Source of the DNA: Pisaster brevispinus
Lineage: Eukaryota > Echinodermata > Asteroidea > Forcipulatida > Asteriidae
Assembly: GCA_023634235.1 (NCBI GenBank)
Contig: JAMKCF010000018.1
Coordinates: 12,164,768 to 12,228,767 of the forward strand
Direction of reading: 5' to 3'
Length of the DNA: 64,000 nt
Shown: one piece after another, positions 1 to 12,100 of the stretch
How the letters are laid out: each line of letters starts with the position of its first letter
Numbering within the stretch: the stretch's first letter is position 1
The notes under the pieces: generated by a model
The model's input: the letters and a program-made list of their open reading frames with translations, nothing else
What the model was told of the DNA's origin: nothing
Database searches by the model: none
Translations under genes and position numbers: made by a program

Positions 1-10
1 AGGAGCTTAC

Positions 11-138
11 CCATTTTGAGCCAGATGGAGATGTTGAAGTAGAGGCAACCAAGCATCTGCTAAAATTGCTACACTGCTTATGCTGTTGTCATTCAGCTGT
101 AATTCATGAAGTAACACATGATTCTCAACTGGTGGCAT
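11..138 (-). CDS. LRRIQ1: LRRIQ1 exon 14 (leucine-rich repeats), last exon in the window
   Basis: 128 nt, phase 0 in and phase 2 out, after a CTTCATGTTCAG acceptor and before GTAAGC, which sits at the window edge. It encodes VLLHELQLNDNSISSV and WLPLLQHLHLAQN, closely matching the family at this position. The gene continues to the left. Confidence 0.88.
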
Positions 139-3100
139 CTGAACATGAAGTTGAAAACAAATTGTTCCCTATTACTTACTTTTAAATACTACTTTATGAC
201 TATAAAATTACACACAGACATTTTAATTGTGTAAAACTAACGCTCCTTGACTTGTTTCCATTTTAAGTTAATTCGCCTTACATGGGCTTCTTAACAATAT
301 CCCGTAACACCAGTCATATGCAGTATTTAACACTGAAAGCGGTTCTCAGCAAAACAAGTACTACATGTACAACTTCATCAAAGATGAGATATGATTAAAT
401 CCCACAATTTGGTATATTTTCCAGCATTTAAAGCGTGATTCTTAAAATTCAACCAATCCAATGACAATGCAAACTGTGCAACTTTCAATTTATTTTAATG
501 TGCTGACCAATAAAATACAATGTAAACCCCTTCGTGACCCCATCACAAAATTTATACACGCTTAGGCCATCGGACTGCAGTCAACAGTCCGTTTGTATTT
601 GCGTGTAAATTTGTTTTGTGGAGAACCCAATCACTTCCAAATGGCCCAAAACCTTTAGATATAGACCCTTTTGACTAAATCAAACATATTCAAGCACATT
701 TTTTTTTATAGATGAGCCCACATTTGTCTTTGTGTAGATTGTATACCATTTTACTTCACACTTTGTTTACACAAAATAGGAAGAACATCATAATCTCTTA
801 CCATCTTCTCATAGGGTCTAACCATAGAGCTATATAGCTCCATGGTCTAACTAATCCCTGAAACACCATCCTACTCAATCATCAAAATAAACAACCAGGG
901 CAGTGCTCTGAGCCCTGTACAAGTCTATAGAGAAGCCATCTGAAAACCATATGGTTCAATTCACTTAGCAGTGTCCATTAGCCCCAATGATAAATATTTG
1001 CTGTAAAATTCCTATGGGAATTCCGGGAGAGCTGGTCATTGATAGATTTTTTGTGTGTGAAAGAGACCCCGGATGGGAACAATATTTTTTTCCATGCTAT
1101 TTGGCTAGGTGTAGATGAGGAACTTGGATTTTTTTAGATTAAAAAAAAAATAAAAATGGCGGAGTACTGATTATTTAATTAAAAACGGACTGTTGATTGC
1201 AGTACCATGGCTTCACGGAGTGTTTTACAAAAATCATCTGAATGCCACAACAACACCATGATGTAATACATGTAGATGTAGGTAGTAACAGAAGGAAACC
1301 ATGAGTTCTATGACACCCAGCTCTCTACATTATTAACCAAATTCAGTCATGTTTGCTTCTCTTTCCTCCAAGAGGTTTAACTGTTGACTTGACATGTTGT
1401 ATTTTTTGCATACCTCAACAAGACAGTTACTTTGTATGTTCAGCCTTTGTAACAAACAACACGTACGGAGTTCTTGCACTGCTGATAGATGGTTATGTGA
1501 GAGGTTGAGATCCTGTAGACAAACTAAGTAACCAAGTCCTTTGATGCTAACCAGTTGATTATGTCCAAGATCTAAATGAGTTAAACTTGACAGACACTTC
1601 AGCCCATCTGGAATTAAAAAACAAAGGAAAATGGTTCTACTTATTATAAAAAAAATCATTTCTTTTTGGAGGGCTTTTCTAAATGTCAATCAGGGTTTGC
1701 CCTTAACTTTTACAGTGACTAGCCAACAGGGCTAGTTAGCTTGTCAATCAGGGTTTGCCCTTAACTTTTACAGTGACTAGCCAACAGGACTAGTTAGCTT
1801 GTCAATCAGGGTTTACCCTTAACTTTTACAGTGACTAGCCAACAGGACTAGTTAGCTTGTCAATCAGGGTTTGCCCTTAACTTTTACAGTGACTAGCCAA
1901 CAGGACTAGTTAGCTTGTCAATCAAGGTTTGCCCTTAACTTTTACAGTGACTAGCCAACAGGGTTAGTTAGCTTGTCAATCAGGGTTTGCCCTTAACTTT
2001 TACAGTGACTAGCCAACAGGGTTAGTTAGCTTGTCAATCAAGGTTTGCCCTTAACTTTTACAGTGACTAGCCAAAAGGACTAGTAAACTTGTCTTTTTAC
2101 AAGTCTGCAGCTTTTTCACTAGTCCATATTTCAAATGACCTGTGTAAGTTTTGACTGGTCCTCATGTGTTTTATCTGGCATTTGGCCTGTGAACCACATT
2201 ATACAAATGAAATTACATGAAATCACCATGAGTCAACAAATATATCAATACTTTCAAGAGTGCCTATCTAATTCTTTACAATTAATAGGATCAAGTGATT
2301 AACCAACAATTCAGGCCTGGAATTAAACTGAGGCTACAGAGGCCATGGCCTCGTTGTATTGAACTTGGTGCCCCTTTTAAGGTTTCCCATAGACTTTAAG
2401 GTTCTGCAATGGAAGTGCCCTTTGCAAAGAGAAAATGGCCTTGCCCTCACAAAGATGAAATTCCAGGCCTGCAGGGTCTAAATACAACGTTGTCTCAGTT
2501 GCCTTTCTACTGGTAAAATTGTTTGTGACAATTTGTCTACTATACATGTACATGATTAAAGACCAAAAAGTACCTGTTCTAGTGATGCTGTTATGGGACA
2601 GCTGTACATAGTAGAGTTGATTACACCCTTCCAATCCATGAACTGATGTTAGATTATTGTCTGCTAGGAGCAGCTGAGTCAACTTAGTCCTGTCTCTGCA
2701 ATACACATTCTGAACGTTGTTGTGCTTAATTGTGGGTAAACAGGATTAATAAAGGTTATTCATTTTTTGCAACATTTTTATCACCAATTAGTTCAACAAA
2801 ACAATCTTTTGAATCCAACAAATCTGGGTTGTTTAAACATCTATCCAAAACCCAGACCTAAGACCGTCATTTTTAAGGAGTGTGAATTCTTACACACTCT
2901 TTAAACTTGTATGGGGCATGCGAAAACCAGTACTCCTCAGATTTAAGGTTTTTTTAAATGGGGGAAAACATAATTTTATTCACAGCAGGAGAGGAACTAC
3001 CAATGTGGCATTTATTTGCTTTGATTATGGAACAAAAACAACATTCCGCCAATCCAATCCTGCAATCCAGTATGCGCATATGAATCATCAGATGTACTTG

Positions 3101-6100
3101 TGTTCTTAAACTATTCATCATAAACAGTCAGACTTAAATTTCACAATAACGATTCCAAAAAGACAGTATAACATCAAGTAATCAGCAGATCACAAAACTG
3201 ACCGGTCCAATGGTCAAAGTAGTCATGTTTTTTTATAAATATATTACATCATGTACATGAAGCATATTTTAATCATCTTGGTGAATCACTAATATTTGCT
3301 TTAGATTGACCTGTTAAGATAATATAAGATGTGTTCATAAACCAATATGGTAATGCTTTCAATCTTGGTTCAGGACAGTGAGTTGTGTAAAAGGATGTAT
3401 GATTGATCCCATAAAAAGAGGGTCTTGTAATATTAATGTTTATTAAATGGATATTTTAGGATGTGTTACTTTTTAAGCTCAAAAAGGGTTTTGACAATAG
3501 ACTGTGCAAGTCTCACGCATATTTGAACCTCCGGGACCATTGTCGTTCCGGGCAAGATTTTGTTGCATCAATTATTCTAGTTTAACGTATTTTATGAAAA
3601 TAAAAATTACAAATGTTGTTAGGAATGTAATACTAAGTGATAAGTAGACATGAATTTTTGTAGAAACAAAAACAAGGTGTTCGGTGTAGGCATGTCCGAG
3701 TTAGCATAAACATGTCTTAGTACGAAATATTGGTGTATGTAAACTGAATGGTGGCTCTAAAGATTATCATGTCTGCGCAAAAGTTTGAGCAGGATCACAG
3801 ACCTACAGTCTGATGTAAAAACAGGTCTATCCGATGATGTATAGATTATGAAAATCCATTGTGTAGTTTTGGAGTTATGATTTTTTCAAATATTAAACTT
3901 TGATGATGTCATCATGACATCACTAAGGCGGTGTCTTCTACTACTAAAGATCTAACTATATGTGAAGTTTAAAGGTTGTGTGAGCTTGGGAAGTGCGTCT
4001 TTGTTAGCGGACAATTGCAGGGGATAAGAAGAAGAACTAGACATAATTTTTGTTACACCACAAAAACAAGGTGTTCGGCATGACGTTCAAATGTTAGATG
4101 TAACACTGAGCGCCTGTAACACTGAGCGCCTTGCAGCTGCTCAGTATTGCTCTCCTAGTTATCTGTTCGTTTGTTCTACTTATCTCACATTTGGAACAAA
4201 TCTCTTTACCAATTAACTTGGATAACATCACTGACTCCACTGGACAAATCCTGGCATGATTTATGCTTCCAGTTTCATGCATTTAGTGAATATATATTTT
4301 CGCCTCCGTCTACACTTGGGATATTGGCTGTAAAATCCTGCTTAGTCAGCCATACTTGCAAGTAACAGGAAAGCAACCCAACAATGACACTGGCCAGGAC
4401 AATGGCTTTCATTCAACCATTGTTCCTTGTGGGTCTTCTTCTATTATGTGGAACTGATGGAGTGAACAATGGATCTCTTTGTTCCGAAGAAAAGCCATTG
4501 CAGGTTACCCATTGTGCAAGGTTTAAACACATTGGAAGGAGAATCCAATACTACTGCAATGCTTCCTCAACTTTTCGAATTCAGCTTATGCAATGTGGAG
4601 ATATCCAACCCAACCCAGGTCCATCTTTCCAGAACTCTACATCAGACAATCATGAACAGATCATCACTTATTCACACAATGCTCATGTGCAACCTGATGG
4701 CAGAATAAGATATGATAATCAAACCTTGCTTAGTCTCAACAATGTTCACCGCCGAGTAGACAATACAGTCTGGACTACAATCAAAAATCTCCAACTGAAC
4801 AAAAGATCACCTACACGGAGAGGTTCAAAAGGTGGGAAACGTCGTCATAATTTATCTGATCAAGATCCAAGTAGTAACAGAGCACCACTGACGAAGTTTG
4901 CCTTATGGAATGCAAGATCAATAAATTGCAAGATCCCAATGATTTGTGATTTTATAATTGAACATCACACAGATATATTTGCTGTCACCTAAACTTGGTT
5001 GTCGGGAGATGGACGGGATGATCGTCCACTCGCTGATTTAGCATCCACCCTTCCCAACTATCAGTTCTACCACACTCCTCGCAAACATCGTGCTGGGGGT
5101 GGTGTTGGTGCATGTATCCACGCTGGTTTTCAAGTTCATCAGCTCCCCACCAGACACTTCTCCTCATTTGAACATATTGACCTACAACTTACAGCTCATC
5201 AACATTCCACGCTTCGTCTGTTTGTTATATATCGACCACCAAGACCACAAGCAAGTCAGCTGACCAACCAAGAAAACTTCTTTCAAGAGTTTCCTACATT
5301 TCTGGAACAGATAGCCCTTATTCCGAATCCGGTTATGGTTGTGGGCGACTTCAACTTTCATGTTGATAATGTAGCTGACCGTGAAGCTGCACGTTTCATT
5401 GACCTCATTGGATCAACAAACTTCATTCAAAACGTTACTGTTCCAACTCAAGAGGGTCATATCCTTGATCTCATTTTATCAAGACGTCAATGTGACAAAT
5501 TATCTTCCTTCTGATCATGCAGCTATTGAATGTTCCTTGAGAATCACCAAACCTGATCCAGTTAGGTTGAAAATAAAAATGCGCAAAGTCAGTGACATAG
5601 ACATTGACTTGTTTCGTCAGGAGATTCTTGAATCTGAACTGTATACCTCCCCCTCACCGAATCCTGACGTGATGATACATCAATATGAATCAGTTCTGTC
5701 CAGTCTCTTTGACAAACACGCTCCAGTTATAACTCGTACAATCACCTGTCGACCGCACTCTCCATGGTACAACGACAAGCTACGCAAAGCGAAGCAAGAT
5801 CTACGTTGGTTAGAAAGAAAATGGTGCACTTCCAAACTTGAAATTGATCGTCAGATATTCAAGGAATCCTGTTTTCAATACAAAAGCATGATTCTTGCAG
5901 CTTAAAGAATTCACCGCCAAAATCAACTTCACAACGTATGTAACTCACGTGACTTCTTCAAGAAAATAAACAAACTGTGTCAGCCTCAATCCCCACAACT
6001 CCTCCCATCAGCCAATGACCTGCAAACTCCATTGACTGAAAGTTTTCAACAATTTTTCATTAGTAAAGTGAAAACCATCTCGGACTCATTGGCCATCTCT

Positions 6101-9100
6101 GCCCAAAGTTTAGGGAGACACTTCCGAGAACATCACCACTTAGTCACTTCGTTCAACAGCTTTAAACCAGTAACAAAGGACGCGGTTGAAAAACTTATGA
6201 AGAAATCGTCCTCAACAACATGCTGCCTTGACCCCATTCCCACCTCCTTGGTGAAACAATGCTCAAATGAACTCCTGCCCATCATTACCCGCATCATCAA
6301 CGCTTCCTTTCTGAGTGGCCAATTCCCCGAAGGTCTGAAATTTGCCAACATATCCCCTCGCATAAAGGATCCCAAAAATGATACGGATGATCTGAAAAAC
6401 TACCGACCAATTGCCAACCTCAAGTTTTTGTCTAAACTGACAGAGAAAGCTGCCGTAGCCAAGATACAAGGCTATATCTTGGAAAATCACACAGAACTAC
6501 AACCAAAAATGCAATCTGCTTACCGACCATTTCACAGCTGTGAAAACAGCACTTCTTTGGGTCTCAAATGATATTCTGATATCTCTTGACAGGGGGCTAG
6601 AGGTTATTCTAGTCCTCTTGGATTTTTCAGCAGCATTCGACACCATTAATCACGACATCACTTTAAACAATCTATCGCTTAGGTTTGGGATCAAGGATCA
6701 AGCATTAGAGTGGCTTCGGACTTATCTAACAAATCGTCATCAAGCAGTTCTGATTAATGGGCAACAATCTACGGTTCATACTCCAACCCAGGGAGTTCCA
6801 CAAGGATCTGTATTGGGACCGCTGTTGTTCACCCTGTACACCTCGCCTCTTGAAGAGATCATTCATGCTCATGGTATTAAAAGCATGTTTTACGCTGATG
6901 ACACACAAGTCTACATTTCATTTAAACATTCTCAGCTTCAGGAAACCGTTCTCAGCGTACAGAGTTGCATAATAGACATCAAGCAGTGGTCATGTAGCAA
7001 TGGTCTCAAGTTAAATGAGAATAAAACAGAACTCCTTCACATCACATCTCGTTTTCGCAACAGAATCCCACTATCTTCTATTCAAATTGATGGTATACCA
7101 GTTCATTCAGTCGACAAAGCAAGAAACCTTGGTGTGACATTTGACAAATCTTTTGCCATGGATAAGTTTATCAATACAAAATGCCGTTCCACCTCGTTTG
7201 CCCTACACAAGATCGGACAAATTCGCCAGTTCATAAATAAAACAACAGCAGAAAAGCTCATCCATGCTTTTGTAATTTGTCATCTCGATTACTGCAATAG
7301 TCTCATCTATGGATTGCCCGACTCACAGCTCAGAAAACTCCAACTTATTCAAAACTCAGCGGCTCGTCTCATCACCCGGTTAAGAAAACGCGATTCAATT
7401 ACTCCAGCTTTGCAATCTCTCCATTGGCTTCCTATTCATTCTCGCATCATCTTTAAAATTCTCCTTCAAACATTTCAATGCAGTCGTGGAAGTGGACCAA
7501 CTTACCTGAAAGATCTACTAACTCCATACACTCCTACTAGAAACCTCCGTTCTGCTAACAAAGACACCCTCGTTATCCCTAATGTTGCCACCAAAGCATA
7601 TGGTCAACGTAGTTATCAGTTTGCTGCACCTCGCTTATGGAACAATCTCCCTCTACACATCAAACAAGCCACTACGATCTCAAGTTTCAAGACTCTTCTC
7701 AAAACATATCTATTCAAATCATCATATACATAATTATTCTTTTGTTTCCTCTGAGCGCTTAGAGACTTTCTTTTGGAGGTGTTAGGCGCTATAGAAATGC
7801 GGTTGTTATTATTATTATTATTATAACACTTTGCATCTTGAATGCATATAATGTTACACAATATTGTTGTTATTATTATTATTATTATAACACTTTGCAT
7901 CTTGAATGCATATAATGTTACACAATATTTTTTACAATTTTTTTAAATTTCGACCACTTATTGATAACAAAGCAATCTGCAAGGCCCAGGGGTAAAACTT
8001 TATTCCATATAGAGACACCATCTGAATTCAAAATCATATTGTTTGCAGACCTCAAAACGACACCAAGAATGTTTGTTTTCATTTAAGCTTCCAGTTTTGA
8101 CCAGAATTGAAGGTCACGCGGAGACACACTTTGTGTAATAGTTATACAAAATGCCAAGAGCTGTCATATGGTGCAAAGATAATGTATGTAGATATGATTT
8201 TTGCATATATACAGTACATGAACATATACAGTGTGTGTACCTGAACGGGGGTTAGCATCAATTCAATCCGACAGTTGAAAGTCCTAACAAGATTGTAGAC
8301 GAAATAAGGAATGCCCCCATCTTTTTAACGATGATTTAGGAACAAAGCTTACCATTTTAACCACCGTGTCTGAAGGGCAAACTCAGCGGACCTAAAATGT
8401 ATTTAGAAGGCATGGTCACGTGGATCAACGTGACGTGGGTCTCGGTTTTTGGTGAGAAGCGAACCAATGTCGTTCTGTTTCGTTGTAAGTTTTTGTCACG
8501 TATTAAAAGTCATACAAATCCCTAAAGCAGGTGGACACCTCAGTGAAACCTCCACTTATACTCCTTGTTTTCCATTAAGCCATCAGACGGACACAACGGA
8601 ACTAAATTCACACTGAACTTTGAATGAGTTTGGGTTTTTATGTGTGGAACAACGTGTTGTTAAAATGTACAAGAATAAGCAACGCAATTATGTAGATTTC
8701 CGAAGTGGCTTCTATCACAGAGCGAGCCACAGATAATGTCCCAGCAGAGCGCGGGATAAAAGCATGAACAGTTACTTGATACAGCACCAATGTCCTTGTA
8801 AAACTTGCTTACATTTCTGTTATGTGGGACTATACGCACAGGCTTCGTGGACTTTGGACCTTATGAATAAGGGAGTGGAACAGTCAGCTACAATGCTCTT
8901 CTCTATACACAAATTAAATGCGGTTAACACTAGCCTTGGCTGTAACGCCCGTTTAGGACCAGAGGTTAAGATCATATTGGTATCATTTGTGAGCAAAAGT
9001 TTGAACAGGTTAACAGTCCTACAATCTGATGTATTATAAAAATTGTGATAAAATAACTTCCGGTTTGAACCGGAAATCAGGATAAAATAAGGTCACATTG

Positions 9101-12100
9101 TGTGGAGTGTTTTTAGAGTCATAACAAGCCTATCCGATGATGTACAGATTGTGAAAATCCATTGTGTAGTTTTGGAGTTATGATTTTTTCAAATATTAAC
9201 CTTTGAATTAATGTAAATCGACACCTGATGACGTCCTCATGACTATCTAACTATATGTGAATTCTGAAGTTCATATGAATTTGGGAAGAGTGCTTTTGTT
9301 AGCGGACAAGCGACGGAGAGAAGAAGAAGAAGTATTAAGAAAAAAGAAGAAAAAAACCCCCCCAAAAACACAGAACAAAAAGAAGAGGTGTTCGCGCTAT
9401 GCTCCGAACACCTAAAAAGAAGAAGTATTTTAAAAAAATATTTTAGACCAAAAACAAGAGGTGTTCCGGGCGGATTTCCAGAACACCTAAAAAGTTTGAA
9501 GGTAAAAACAATTCAACAATATATCAAAGAAAACTTGGGAATTAAACTTGACCTCAGCTTCCGGTTACTTGCAAGAATTTGCGCCCACCTTTGATCACCA
9601 AACTTATGTGCTTGTTTGGACGCTGTAATTGCCAAACACTAAGCCATTTCATTGCAGTCCTTGGTTACTGAGGCGTCAGGGTTCTCTATAAACTGCACCA
9701 CACATTTTTTAGTGGTTGCACATTATTCAGGCGTGGTTTTACAAAAGGGATTTCTAAAAAGAGAAGATCAAATAAGCAACCTTGTCCAAGACTTTTAATT
9801 TTGTCTCAATAAAAAATAACAAATTATTTGTGTTTTTATTTAAAAAGCTAAAACTCATTTTACAAAAATTGTACTGAGTTTTTGTTGTTCAGATTTGTTC
9901 ATAGATATAATTTAAAACAAAGATTTGATTTTAGAAAAAAAAAAGTTCTTTGTTTCGAAGTGTTTTCTCATTGCAATACGCACGAGACTTGCACAGTATA
10001 TTGCACTTGCAAGCACTGGATACAACTGGAAGGCCCATTCTCTTCTGAATTCATAACCGTTATAACCAGATTATAAAAAAAACCCACTTTACTTTCATTT
10101 TGAAGGACCATGAACCATTTAGTATAAGGTTGCTTAATGCAACTTCTTTTAAAACTCATAGTCATTACTTCAAACGCTTTGCTTGTTAAATGTTGTAATT
10201 CAAGATAAGGGAACAGAGAATTAAAATGAAAGGACAGTCTTACCTGGAGATTAATATAGGATATATTATCAGCATCTTGCAGACCATGTAGATGAGTAAC
10301 TCCACAATGACTCATCTCTAGACACTGTAGATTTGTACATTTACTAAGGGATGTAAGAGAGCAGCCTGACACATCATGTAGCTTAATGGTAGTTACCTGA
10401 TACAAAAGTATAACGCTCAATCAGAATACCCAATTATCGTTATCTCAAACATTTTAGCAACTCTACTGTGAAAACATTCAAATTAACAAATACCATAAAA
10501 TGAAAGAAAATTAGACCTATTCCAACATCCCAGTTATTACGTAGGTTGTCTCATCAATGCTGAAATCTTGAATGTCATATAAATATACCCATTAAAAATC
10601 CTTTCACTAAAAATTTAATTACCATTTGAATTCAAACGCACATTATTTCCTCCTGCAGTGGTATTGATACATTCAATTATCAAATGATTTTTGACAGTCA
10701 CTTTTCACTTGTTCTCATTGCAAACCAATCGCATCTTGAGGCAATACATATTGAATAAAAAAAAAAAGTTCTATGTCTGCTGGCACAATATACAACGAGC
10801 TGTTGCCATTTCTATATTCCTTATACTACGATTAAAACTTCCCTTGGTTTCTATAGCCATGAAAAGCTCATAATTATAAAGAAGTATCTTGTTGGTTTTT
10901 GGAAAAGCATATTTATTCCCATCTTTCAATAAAAATATAAAAATCCAATCAACAACTTGTCAATTTTTGAAAAAAAGTGTTTATTCAGAATGTTGTGCAC
11001 ACTCCTACCAGGTAAATTTTGCGTGCACGTAGTAATAGTCCACAAGTTTGTTTCGGCGTTTGAATTTTTAAGTGTAGCATTAAAAAGCTACATAAAAAGA
11101 TTAGTTATACACCTTGCAAGTCTCACACATATTTAAAAATTTTGGGGACCACTTTGATCCCACGTACATTGCCTTAACATAGACAGGAAACAAACTTGTG
11201 CACTTTCACAGGCCTTAATGTTCCAATATGCGAGAGACTTGCACAGTCTATTTCAATTGCTGGTACAAACTTTATAATCTTTCAGCTTTCAGATTGAAAC
11301 TAATCAAACACTTTTCAATATTTACCAACCCTGTACTGTCTTAAAAAAAGACATATTCAGGACCAAACAGCTGCCAAGAGAGGCTATGTGGCAAATCTAT
11401 AGTTACCTTTGCCAGTGGTGTCTTTGGTTGTGAGGCTGATAATAACTGTGCATCAGTAAGGTCAGGAAGCTTCTTCATACCATGGGATTTCCTCAACACC
11501 TTTCTCACTTCATCATACTTCATTGAACTCATTAAAGAGCTGTACATTAATAATATCATAAATGACAGGAAACTTGATTGTAAAATATGCAATCTTACCA
11601 TTGAGAATATTCATTTCTGTATAAACATCACCATCACACAGACAGTGAGGTCAAATTTGGATGATTTGGACACACTTTTTACAGTAATAATGAGGACATG
11701 AAAACTACCACCAGGACCTCAGCCCTCTGCCACCCTCCAAAGAAGCGCATCACGTTGGCTCAGTGGACATGAAAACTACCACCAGGACCTCAGCCCTCTG
11801 CCACCCTCCAAAGAAGCGCATCACGTTGGCTCAGTGGACATGAAAACTACCACCAGGACCTCAGCCCTCTGCCACCCTCCAAAGAAGCGCATCACGTTGG
11901 CTCAGTGGACATGAAAACTACCACCAGGACCTCAGCCCTCTGCCACCCTCCAAAGAAGCGCATCACGTTGGCTCAGTGGTTTCTTCCGCAATTAAGAATC
12001 CTATCTCAGACCGGAGCCTTTCATGTCAAGTGGATTTTCAGTCCCTACCTAATTGCGTGGGTTTTCCTCGCTTCCAATTCATCATGTTGTAAAATAAATA

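Larger units (their letters stand above)
4095..7930 (+). mobile_element. L2/CR1-type non-LTR retrotransposon, near full length, inactive
   Basis: Coding order is leader with signal peptide and 2A-like peptide, apurinic-type endonuclease, then reverse transcriptase. The 3' tail is GGCGCTATAGAAATGC followed by (TTA)n. The 5' edge is approximate (a short doubled GTAACACTGAGCGCC lies at about 4,099-4,130). Several stops and frameshifts break the frame. The tail is followed by a 64-bp tandem duplication (7,802-7,929). It lies in LRRIQ1 intron 11 in antisense orientation to the gene. Confidence 0.9.
3498..10000. mobile_element. MITE-like element with TAGACTGTGCAAG end, split by nested insertions
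   Basis: The left piece (3,498 to about 3,640) starts TAGACTGTGCAAGTCTC and resumes at about 9,497, ending ...GAGACTTGCACAGTATA at 10,000. Both pieces align in order with an uninterrupted relative at 39,502-40,153: the left with its first 150 bp, the right with its remaining 500 bp. About 5.8 kb between them is therefore inserted DNA, including two hairpin-end elements and the LINE. No protein is encoded. Superfamily not assigned. Confidence 0.65.

Noticed and set aside
2574..2724. Apparent missing exon between LRRIQ1 exons 11 and 12
   Set aside because: The strongest-looking acceptor (before AGACAGGAC, 2,695) gives a phase clash with exon 11. Moving the acceptor 29 bp upstream to 2,724 restores both the frame and the leucine-rich repeat spacing, so no exon needs to be missing.
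8764..9594. Open frames of 60-90 codons on the plus strand (8,764-9,039; 9,388-9,594)
   Set aside because: They lie in repeat DNA, lack domains and splice signals, and overlap the hairpin-end element.
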